A stretch of 64,000 nt of DNA from Cordia subcordata. Lineage: Eukaryota > Streptophyta > Magnoliopsida > Boraginales > Cordiaceae. Positions within the stretch are counted from its first letter, which is position 1, and each line of letters starts with the position of its first letter. The position numbers and the translations under genes are program-made. The stretch spans positions 7,502,001 to 7,566,000 of the forward strand of contig JAPTOF010000015.1 of NCBI GenBank assembly GCA_028554755.1, in the 5' to 3' direction. Positions 1-9,403 of this stretch are shown piece after piece. The notes beneath the pieces were generated by a model. It did no database searches. It was given only the letters and a program-made list of their open reading frames with translations, and was not told the origin of the DNA.

Positions 1-351
1 GGGATGGGGTAAATAAGAGAAGGAATAAGTAGAGAAAGGATACAATCTTGTGTTCTTTTTGAAGCTTTTCAATGCCAATCATTAATTAAGTATCTAGTAA
101 CCCTGTTTTCCCACAAACACTCACAAAGTATAAAGATTAGTAGTATTGCCATACAAGCTTGCATTGGCATATGCAAATGATAAACAAGATGTATTCTATG
201 GGAAATAGGATAGGGGACCAACACTTGTGAAGCCTAAAAAGGAAAGAAATGAAAGAAAATGAAGACAAAGAATAAAAATACCAAAAATTAATCTAGGTTG
301 CCTCTTAGTAGCGCTAACCACCACACTGTCAGCTAGGCAATCACTAACTCA

Positions 352-508
352 TCATTCTCCACAAATGAGGTCTCAAAGCCCAATGGTCTCTACACGAGCC
401 ATGCTCAGGTCAAATGCATGCTTCAGGTGTTGTCTATTCATAGTCATCTCTTGGCCATTCTTCAAGTCTCTTATCCTCATAGCTCCAAAAAGGTATGCCT
501 CAATCACC
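352..508 (-). pseudogene. pol: pol C-terminal tail (integrase C-terminal end) remnant
   Basis: Read on the minus strand this gives the same closing words as the pol of E and B: a tail rich in R-D-L-K-N-G, then a L-K-H-A-F-D-L-S-M-A-R-V-E stretch, ending at a stop at 352-354. It corresponds to the last 50 or so residues of the polyprotein behind the integrase core. One in-frame TGA replaces a glutamine- or arginine-like codon. The upstream side is lost at the join to LTR sequence near 508. It is a decayed fragment with no function of its own. Confidence 0.65.
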
Positions 509-799
509 ACACAAACACATAGACATATTAGCACAATGATTTAGAAAAGGCTAATAGTGAAATAGCCTTCAATATACATATGCAACTTCATTAAAGCATT
601 TCAACAAACACATAAACATGTATGTAAAATAGCATTTGAAACCTTAAGCAAAAAGCATATATACATAAATCCATCAAGTACCCAATACAATCAAGTAGTA
701 ATGAAATCATTACACGAGCAATAAACACCCTACATAACTTTAATCATACATAAATTAGCTTAGGATAAAAGAGAGATACCTTTTTATCTATAGCCATGC
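509..799 (-). repeat. LTR fragment of element D
   Basis: This is an internal part of a minus-strand LTR. It is recognised by the ACACATAGACAT words and by the block near 755-799 that is the reverse complement of the region near 4200-4260 in the plus-strand solo LTR. It ends where the TAATGTGTTGG start of A's 5' LTR begins. The remaining part continues at 25084. Confidence 0.65.
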
Positions 800-2760
800 T
801 AATGTGTTGGTTTTGTGCATGCTTATGCTTTGCAATCTTATTCTTGTTTTGAGGTGTTTTGGTCTTCATTTGTTGTATTAGTATAGAATTTAGGTCATAC
901 TTGTGCTTGTTAGGTTTACATGTTCAGAGTTTAGCTTAGGATGTAAATGCTACACTAATTCGCTTTTATTGCTTATTTTAGGTAAGGTTCAAAGAGACGA
1001 TTTGAGCTTGATTGATGGTACTTAGGATGTAGAGTAAAGCCAAAGATGTTTTGGACAAGAAAGAGGCTTGGAATACGTATTTGGAAGCAACTAGGTGAAG
1101 GAAGAAGCTAATCGAGTTGAAACGAGCTCGTAAAGCGAAAAAATGGAGGCCAATATGACTAGGTCGGTCGACCTTCACACTAGGCCAATCGACTAGCCAA
1201 GTTAGAGAACAAGCCAGCCAATTAGGCTGGTCAACCTTTCTCTGAAGTTGGTCGACTGGCTGGTCTCCTAGCCCTGCGTGATTTTAGCCCTATTTCAGCA
1301 TTTTTAGCATTTTTTTGAGGAAGAACACCTACTATTTCATACACCCATTTCCAAAAACCCTAAATCCACCTAAACCCACCTCACACACTCACTTCTAAAC
1401 ACAAAAGCACCTCGAAATCAAGCTTTTAAGAGGATCAAATGCAAGATTTGGGCATAGCTTAAGGATTGTAAAGCAAGGATTTGGATAAAAAAGTATCTCC
1501 CTTTTATCCCAAATCTAATTATGTATGATTAGAGCTATATAGGGTGATAATTATTGTATTTATGGATTGATTACTACTCTTTCTTCATGGGAGCTTCGTG
1601 GATTTGTGTATATATATGCTTGTGCTCAGGGTTTTTATGGCAAATTTAAATACATGTTTATGTGTTTGTAGAAATGCCTCAATGATGTAGCTTTTATATA
1701 TTGAAGTCTATTGTGCTATTAACTATTTCTAAATAATTATGGTAGCATGTCTATATGTGTGTGTGATGATTACATGAAGTGGGTATGCCTATATGCATGT
1801 CTATGTGTGTGTTAGCATACTAAATAGCATAAATAGCTTATATTGCTTACGTGTCGAGTGTTATTACTTAAATTGGTGTAATCTAAGTATGTCTATGTGT
1901 TAGTAGAAGAAATACCCAGAATATTCTCAAATCCCATGCCTTAGATGTGTATGCTTCAATCGTAATTGTTAATTTTTGCTATTGTGATGCGATCAATAGA
2001 GCACAACTAGTAACTAGCCTAGGTCGACTTCCCTTTGGCTTTAAATCCAGCCAATAGGAGTCTGGATAGGTTTAGTTGACCTTAGTTCACTTAAGGAGAC
2101 TAGTTAGTCCATCCAACACCCTAGGTTTATAAGGACCATACCGTAGCTCTAAGTGGGGAGAAGGATAGGGACCGACTCGCACCAAGTCCTAGGGTTAGAT
2201 TGGGAAACTAATTAGTGGACTTAGTAATAGGGTTAGATCAATCTAAATCACATAGAATTTTTTTAGCTAGCCCTTATTCCTAAGTCATAAAGACCACGCC
2301 ACACTTCTAAGTATTGTCACCTAGGAACAGACCTGCTCTAAGGCTTAGGATACCAATTAGGAGGCTAATTAGAGGTCCAGATTAGAGCACTTAGTATAAT
2401 CCATCAATCAACCTTAGAAAGACGTAGTAATCACCTATTTACAAGATGTGATCACCCTAGTCTCCCATTTCTGACATTTGAATCCCCTTAGATTGCTTGA
2501 TTTTCTTGTTTCACACTCATACATGCCTTTTATTTTCTTCCCCTTAGGATATATTTACCTTTCCAAGCTCTCTTTAAACCAAAAACCCAAAAATATCGTA
2601 GTTTAGGGACCCAACACGTAGCCTTTTAAGACGTACATAGCTTAGGACGCCTCACACATCAAGCCTCCTCATGGATTCAACCTTGCACTCATACATACCG
2701 TAGCACACATAACCCATGCACTTGCGGGCTATTTAGGCTTGTACTAAAAAATAGTGATCA
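800..2760 (+). repeat. 5' LTR of element A
   Basis: It starts TAATGTGTTGG, against TGATATGTTGG in the 3' copy at 8544, and ends TGATCA, after which the common AGTTCTTGGCGCC leader begins. It is 1961 bp. It contains GGTCGACC-type palindromic words at 1160-1260, one perfect TTGGCT-N8-AGCCAA inverted repeat at 2035-2054, and the block with TAAGGACCA and GGACTCGCACC-like words shared by every LTR here. I saw no clear TATA box in it. Confidence 0.8.
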
Positions 2761-2766
2761 AGTTCT

Positions 2767-2784
2767 TGGCGCCATTGTTTAGTA
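2767..2784 (+). other. Primer binding site of element A (degenerate)
   Basis: TGGCGCCATTGTTTAGTA follows the LTR after the six bases AGTTCT. The intact form in E is TGGCGCCGTTGCCCGGG, which fits the 3' end of plant tRNA-Asp as used by Athila-type elements. Here the last half is mutated. Confidence 0.65.
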
Positions 2785-2933
2785 GGCAACAGTTGTTTAG
2801 TTTCTTTGACTTGTGTGTCTTAGCTTGTTTTGTGTTGTTTTGTCTTTTCATGTTTCTTTATTTTGGATAATAAAAGAAAGATTGAAAAAAAATTGTTGAG
2901 CATTGTGAAGAGGTTTACTTGTGTCCATTAATC

Positions 2934-3389
2934 ATGAATGATTCTAATGCATCATGGTGGTCACTTGTATCCTCTTCCTCACCACTCGAACGTGTTCCCA
3001 ATGTTTGTCACTTATATGGAAGTTGTTGGCAAAGAATCATTTGTTGTCCCCATGACAATCACTAATCTAGGGCTAGTACCATCTATAACCCCTATGGTCA
3101 TGCATTATCTCATACATCTTCATTTAGAAATTATGACTATAAGATGCATATTCTTGTTATTGCAATCTATGTGGAAGCCATGCTCATGATTCCAATGCTT
3201 GTCCTACCTGTCACCCTTATTCCTAATTCCATGCAATGCGCCCTTCGTAGTCATGTGCCCAAGCATGCACCCTCATCTTATCATTATGATTCTAGGGAGC
3301 AACATCATGCCTCTACATATTGGAGACAAGATGACTCTTCATTTGATACATCTCTATACATTGAGAGTCCATCCTTCACACAATCTTTT
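2934..3389 (+). pseudogene. N-terminal part of the element A protein, with two CCHC zinc-knuckle remnants
   Basis: The ATG at 2934, about 150 bases after the primer site, starts M-N-D-S-N-A-S-W-W-S-L-V-S, nearly identical to the start at 60335 in element G. The first knuckle here reads C-H-L-Y then C and lacks one cysteine and the histidine; in G the same place reads CLLCGSCEHCSFGC, a canonical CX2CX4HX4C. After an in-frame TAA at about 3062 and a one-base deletion near 3140, the next frame reads CNLCGSHAHDSNAC, a second canonical CX2CX4HX4C. An acidic W-R-Q-D-D-S-S-F segment follows and matches G. The reading frame is cut by the solo LTR at 3395. The role is unknown; knuckles suggest nucleic-acid binding. 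It is not the usual gag, because no capsid precedes the knuckles. Confidence 0.6.
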
Positions 3390-3394
3390 CCCAC

Positions 3395-5526
3395 TGATGT
3401 GTTTGTTTTGTGTGTTTATCTATTGCATGTATATACTTGTTTTGAGGTGTTTTGAGCTTCATTTAATGTATTAGTATGGCATTTAGGTCATAATTGTGCA
3501 TATTAAGGTTTAAATGCTCATTGTTGAAGTAAAGACTTAAATATTACACTAATGTGCATTTATTGCTTGTTTTAGATGTGATTTGGAGAGATAATTGGAG
3601 CTTAATTGAGGGTGCTTAAAGTGTGGAGCAAATCCAAGGGTGTTTTGGATGCAAAGGAATGAAGAAAAGTGCTTTTGGAAGTGGTCGGACGAAAGAAGGA
3701 GCAACCGAGGCGAAACCGAGCGCAACGTGAGCCAAATTCGGATCTTGCAACCTAAAAAGGACATGGAAAAATTTTGGATATGTTTTAGGTTCCAAAAGAT
3801 GGCTTGGGAGATCCCCCATGACGATACGAAGCTATAGAAAAAAACGGTGCGCGAATCGGAGCTAAAACGAGCAAGATATGACCATTTTACTATCAAGACT
3901 GGTTTGCCTCTGTCTAGGCCGGACGACCAATACGGTCGACCGTCTAGGTCGACCGGCTGGATCAGAACCTGGGCCAATTTTGGCCGGACGACTTAGGCCC
4001 AAAGCCGGTCGACCGGCTGGGCCCCCGGCTGGACACGTAAACAGCTCCATTTAAGCCACTTTTCAGCCCTTTTTGATAGAGAACAACACCCAAATCAAAC
4101 ACCCATTTCCCTAAACCAAAAATCCACCAAAAATCACCTCACACACTCACTTCTAAACACATTTAACACTTGGAATCAAGGATCTAAGAGGATCAAACAC
4201 TAGGATTTGGGGCATAGCTCATGGTTTGTAAAGCTTGGCTATGGATAGAAGGGTATCTCTCTTTTATCCTAAGTCTAATTATGTTTAATTAGAGCTATGT
4301 AGGGTGATTATATCTTGTATTTATGGATTGATTACTACTTTATATTAATGGAAACTTGATGGATTTATGTATATATGCCTTATGCTTATGGATTCAAAGG
4401 CTATTTTACATACATGTCTATGTGTTTGTTGAAATGCCTCAATGATGTAGCATATATATATTGAAGTCTATTGTGCTATTAACCATTTCTAAATCATTAT
4501 GCTAGCATGTCTATGTGTTTGTGTGGCGACTACATGAAGTGGGTATGACTATATACATGTCTATGTGTGTGTTAGCATACTTAATAGCATAACTAGCTTC
4601 TATTGCATGCATGTCGGGTGCTATTGCTGAAATTGGTGTAATCTAAACATGTCTATGTGTTTAGTAGTAGAATATACCGGTGTATTCTCAAATTCCATGC
4701 CTTAGATGTGTTTGCCATGCGCTTTAATGTCAATTTCTGCTAATTGTGATGCGATCGATGGTGCACAACTAGTATCTAGCCTAGGTCGAGTCCCCTTTGG
4801 CTTTAAATCCAGCCAATAGGAGTCTAAATAGGTTTAGTTGACCTTAGTTCACTTAGGAAGGCTAGTTAGTCCACCCTAACACCCTAGGTTCATAAGGACC
4901 ACGCCGTAGCTCTAAGTGAGGCGAAGCTTAGGGACGGACTCGCACCGAGTCCTAGGGCCAGATTGGGGAACTAATTAGAGGACTAAGTGCTAAGGTTAGA
5001 TCGATCTACACTCACCTAGAATCTTATTGGCTAGCCCTAATTTCTAAGTCATAAAGACCACGCCGTACTACTAGGCATCGCCACCTAGGGACGGACCCGC
5101 ACTGAGACTTAGGGTACCAATTAGGAGGCTAATTATAGGTCTAGATTAGAGCACTTAGTATAATCCATCAAGTAACCCTAGAAAGACGTAGTAATCACCA
5201 TAAACAAGATGTAATCACCTTAGTCTCCTATTTCTGACGTTTGAATCCCCTTAGATCACTTGATTCCCCCATCACACACATACGTGCTACCTTTTTATTT
5301 CCTTGTTCTTAGATTAGGTTTACTTTTCCTGAGCTCCCCTCAAACCAAAAACACCAAAAACATTGTAGTTAGGACCCCAACAAGTAGCTCTTTAGGACGT
5401 ACTTAGCTTAGAACACCATACACATTAGGCCTCCTCGTGGATTCGACCCCGTACTCGCACACACCGTACTACACACGACCCGTGCGCTTGCGGGCTATTT
5501 AGGCTTGTGCTGAATTAGCGATATCA
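3395..5526 (+). mobile_element. Solo LTR (A-type family) inserted in element A
   Basis: A 2132-bp LTR begins TGATGTGTTTG and ends GATATCA. It is flanked by perfect 5-bp duplications, CCCAC at 3390-3394 and CCCAC at 5527-5531. Element G carries the corresponding empty site (CCCCACCC near 60804-60811), so the insertion is clear. It holds the 14-base palindrome GCCGGTCGACCGGC at 4004-4017 and the inverted repeat TTGGCT-N8-AGCCAA at 4797-4816. Solo LTRs arise by recombination between the two LTRs of a full element. Confidence 0.9.
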
Positions 5527-5531
5527 CCCAC

Positions 5532-6348
5532 CCACCATTCATTCGAGTATTATAATGGTTGTGCTTGTAGTGATCTCAATCAGGATATTTCCCATTTTCA
5601 CTCAGTTGAACCCTCTTCCATTAGGCCTACATCTTGGGAGTAATTAAATCAAATGCTTCGGCAACCCAATCCTAACTCCTCTTCACCCAAGAAAATCGTT
5701 CTGATCATGAGAGACTACATAGGATTTCAGAAAGGATATCCTAATTAGCCGAGTGCTTAAATAGGGGAGTTGAGAATGAGCAACCCGTTGAGAGTGTTGA
5801 GATACCTTTAGATCGGGTTGTAGGGATAAGGGAAAGACCTATAGAAGAGCAGACTAGGGATGAAAACGATGATTTTTTGAAGAGCCAATTAGAAAGAGAG
5901 GTTGATGGAGAGTTCATATCTTGTAGTGAAGATGAGATTAAGCTTGATGATAATTTGGTTCTTGATGACTCTTATGGATATGTTTTAGAGGAAATGGTAC
6001 CCTATCTTCTTAAGCTTTCAACGCCTTTCATTGAGTCAAATGACCTTATCTTTTCTTCTCATCCTACACATTCCACATACTTGGAGTTGTGTCTCATGTT
6101 GATAACACTCATTTGCATTTTAAGTCTATATTTAAGGAGTCTAGGGTAAACACCTCCCTCAGGTATAAATGTTTGCATGATCCAGAATCCATTGAGTCCC
6201 TGTTGTCCCCTCTATATGTGTATGCCCTTTGTAAGAAGCATGATGGTGGGATGACACCCTTTAGCAATGGATGTGTGGATGAATTTGAAGAGACTTTAGC
6301 TAGTGAAGGTTTAGAGTCATTCGTTGGGGAAAATAAGACATCAATTTA
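5532..6348 (+). pseudogene. Middle part of the element A protein (acidic region)
   Basis: This continues the reading interrupted by the solo LTR. Recognisable words shared with element G are H-F-H-S-V-E-P near 5600, R-E-V-E-N near 5770, D-G-E-F-I-S-C-S-E-D-E, then V-L-D-D-S-Y-G-Y-V-L-E-E-M-V-P-Y at 5950-6005, and C-L-H-D-P-E-S-I-E-S at about 6172-6200. The longest open pieces are 5877-6149 and 6089-6349, in different frames, so it is broken by at least one frameshift. It is strongly acidic, without membrane segments. No known domain was recognised. Confidence 0.5.
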
Positions 6349-7126
6349 GAGTTTTTAGACGATAAGTCTCTTGGAGTTTAGAATTGCTGTGTTGAAAAGA
6401 ACAGCCATTCCAAGAAGACACTTAAGGAAGAAATTGATGAGCTTGAAATTGAGATCTATAGGTCTTTGGGTGAGTTTAATGAATCATTTTTGATACCTTA
6501 TTCTACCCTATCCACTAGGGAATTGATTAATGAGGTTAAGCACTTTTGAGATGAACATGAACCTTTCCTTAGTGTGCACGAACCTTTTAGGATCGAGTCT
6601 ACCCTATGTGAGGAGTTCGGGCGACCTAGGCTTGATAATAACATATCTTGTGGAGAAGAAGATTGTAGTGCATCTATTTCCCTTGTCAGTGCTCATCTTT
6701 CTCCAAATATTTTTCCTACCCCCTTTTCCCGTTCCGCTGAGCCTTTTGTCTTTGGAGCTCATGTTTGTGCCCTTATGCATAAAACATTTTTATCTAGGGT
6801 TAGATAGCACGTTTCCCATGTTGCATGCATTAGACCTATCTTTGACCCATGGCGAAGGTGTGTTTCTAGTCCTTGATTGTGAGAAGAAGGCCATGGAGTG
6901 GCTAGTTAGAAAGCACATAGGGCATGATCTTTCATGCTTATGCCTGCCCGCTTCCACCCTTGTATACATGTTTTCATTTGATGGTTCAAGGTGGGAGTTT
7001 GAAAAGGGGTGCATTGTACATTCATTGCCCCAATATAGGTTACATGACCATTTTCCTTATACTGTATGTGCTTGGTTGAATAGTTGGCAATTTGTGCCTC
7101 ATAATTTTAAACACGTATTGCTCTAA
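6349..7126 (+). pseudogene. C-terminal part of the element A protein, unknown domain
   Basis: A frame at 6574-6807 carries E-E-D-C-S-A-S-I-S-L, matched in G by E-E-E-S-S-A-S-T-S-F. After a frame change near 6790 a second frame stays open for about 110 residues to 7126, with words such as L-G-L-D-S-T-F-P-M-L-H and C-E-K-K-A-M-E-W-L-V-R-K. The stop is followed within 30 bases by the conserved 3' motif, and a diverged relative of this end is present in element H (63930-64000, minus strand). I do not recognise the family. Long open frames in decayed DNA can be chance, but the match between copies supports former coding. Confidence 0.45.
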
Positions 7127-7590
7127 CATTAGCACCCAACTAAAGAAGTTAAATTTAGCGCTGCTAGAAGGCACCCTAGACATGTTTATATTCCATTTTC
7201 TTTCCTTCCTTTTCCTTTTCTTTTATTTTCTTTTAGTATTATCATTCTTTGATTTCATTTGCTTTTTGTTTGTTTTCATTTTTTTCCCTCCCAAGTATTG
7301 ATGCTCACTTCTATCATTTCCCATTCTTCATGCACCTTGTTTATCATTAGGTGATGCTAACACGAGCTCACATGACAATGCTACTAATCGTGTACTTTGA
7401 GTGTTTGTAATTTGTTGAGAAACACGGGTTAGTAATTGAATCATTATCCATTCGCATTGAAGAGCTTCAAATGAACCCAAGGTTGTATCTATCCTTTCTT
7501 CACTTGTCCCATTATATCTACCCTGTCCCCACCACCTTTACTTACTTTGTGCCACCTATTTGCTTCTTAAGTAGTATTTTTCTATTTGCT
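7127..7590 (+). other. 3' untranslated start of element A
   Basis: It contains the TTAGCGCTGCTAGAAGGCAC motif at 7154-7173, the same position relative to the last frame as in B, D, E and H. A T-rich run (7180-7300) follows. The rest matches the 3' region of E near 44650-45030, including the words for ACTAATC and CCCCACCACC. Confidence 0.6.
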
Positions 7591-8543
7591 TTAGGAAAAG
7601 TAAGCTTAGGTTTGGGGGTATAGAAGTTTGATTTTATTGTTTTATGCTTTTTATAGGGTAGATGTGCATTATGTTCTTAAAATGGTGAAATTTTTTTTAT
7701 TTTTATGCATTTAGTGTTGTTTGTCTCTTAGTTGATTGGAGTGTTGGCTTTTGTGATTGATTTAATTGATTGGTAGAGATAAGGTTGTATTATGGGGAGT
7801 GAATGGAGTGAAGGGAGAGCCAAAACTTGGAGGTGATGCCCATGCACCTTCTAGCTATCCCATGGCTTGGTTGGAAAAAAGAGTTTGAAAAGGGGTTATT
7901 AATATGAGTGCCCTTTCTTTCATTGGTTCTTTTTTATATTCCTTAGCCTTTCTTTTTCTTTTCTTTTTATTATGAAATGCAAAATGCAAAAAATCTAAAC
8001 AAGAATGGAAAAAGGCAAAAAGGTGCAAAAAGATGAAAAATATTGAAAATTTGAAAGAAAAAATTGAAAAAGAGAAAAACTAAAAGGCACCGAAAAGTTT
8101 AGTGAATAAGTGCTTAAGTGACACAATGTCAACTTGGCAAAAGATTTCTTTCGATCTTGCAATGTGTTGTGAATAAGGAACTTGTGTCATTTATGAGCTT
8201 GTACGTTCTTCCTTCTCTTTATCTTGGAGGCCTTGTGTATGTAGGGGGAGGCCATGTTAGTATAGGGGGCACAAAGTATCAACATCCTATATGCATGCGT
8301 TAGAATCCTGAGCTTGTGGAGGATAAGGCTACTTGGAAACTTCTTGGAGGTGCGAGATCCGTGGGAGTACAGAGAAGGAACTGAAAAGGCTTGGGGATCA
8401 TTTTATGAAAGGAACGACCCCTTCATACTCCTAAGACTCTCTTTGCCAGCGAGTCAATCCTTTAAGCAACCCTTCGTACCAACTAAGAGATAGACTTAGG
8501 TTTGGGCTTGTTTGGGGACAAGAAACGAGAGGTTTGGGGGTAT
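7591..8543 (+). repeat. Element A 3' module bounded by two polypurine-tract-like sequences
   Basis: TTTGGGGGTA occurs at 7611-7620 and again at 8533-8542, directly before the 3' LTR. Only the second can prime plus-strand synthesis at the LTR edge. The roughly 0.92 kb between them matches the 927-bp module of E (45031-45989) and the tandem 936-bp units of B. No coding frame longer than 61 residues is present. Confidence 0.65.
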
Positions 8544-9403
8544 TGATATGTTGGTTTTGTGCGTGCTTATGCTTTGCATTCTTATTCTTGTTTTGAGGTG
8601 TTTTGTGCTTTATTTGGTGTATTAATATATCATTTAGGTGTTATTTGTGCTAATTAGGGTTTACATATTTATAGTTGAGCTTAGGACTTAAATGCTACAC
8701 TAATGCGCGTTTATTGCTTGTTTTAGGTGAGATTTCGAGAGTTGATTTGAGGTTGATTGATGATACTTAAGATGTGGAGTAAAACCAAAGATGTTTTGGA
8801 CATGAAAGAGGCTTGGAAAACGCATTTAGAAGTGACCGGGTGAAGGAAGAAGCGACCAAGGCGAAACAAGCTCGCAAAGCGCAAAAATGGAGGCCAATCT
8901 AACCAGGTTGGTCGACCTTCATACTACACCGGTCGATCAGCCAAGTCAGAGAACAAGCCAATTTGGCCGGTTGACCTTCCTCCGAAGCCGATTGACTGGC
9001 TGGTGTCCTAGACCAGCACGATTTTAGCTCTATTTAAGCATCTTTTCAGCATTTTTTAAGGAAGAATACCTACTATTTCGCACACCTATTTTCCAAAACC
9101 CTACATCTACGTAAATCCACCTCACACACTCACTTTTAAACATAAAAACACCTAGGAATCAAGCTTCTAAGAGGATTAAACACAACATTTGGGCATAGCT
9201 CATGGATTGTAAAGCATGGATTTGGATAGAAAGGTATCTCTTTTTTTTTGTCCCAAATCTAATTATGTATGATTAGAGCTATGTAGGGTGATTATTCTTG
9301 AATTTATGGATTGATTACTACTCTTTATTAATGGGAACTTGATAGATTTGTATATATATGCTTGTGCTTAGGGTTTCTATGGAAAATTTACATACATGTC
9401 TAC
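8544..9403 (+). repeat. 3' LTR of element A, first part
   Basis: It starts TGATATGTTGG right after the polypurine tract and matches 800-1660. It stops at 9403, where element B begins; TCTAC at 9399-9403 is one side of B's target duplication. The LTR resumes at 23981. Confidence 0.85.

Larger units (their letters stand above)
1..799 (-). mobile_element. Element D, left part of a minus-strand Athila-type copy
   Basis: Bases 1-351 match the region downstream of pol in element B (about 13130-13500), including the AGCGCT/GGTTGCCTC motif at 296-318. Bases 352-508 hold a remnant of the pol C-terminus. From about 509 the sequence jumps directly into the middle of an LTR, so nearly all of gag-pol is missing, with ATCAC shared at the join. 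The LTR part is cut at 799 by element A and resumes at 25084-26011. The 3' LTR lies beyond the left edge of the window. Confidence 0.7.

Noticed and set aside
3549..3977. 142-residue minus-strand frame in the solo LTR
   Set aside because: LTR sequence; relatives of this LTR do not keep the frame and the composition is LTR-like.
6790..7014. 74-residue minus-strand frame
   Set aside because: Shadow of the element A C-terminal frame on the other strand.
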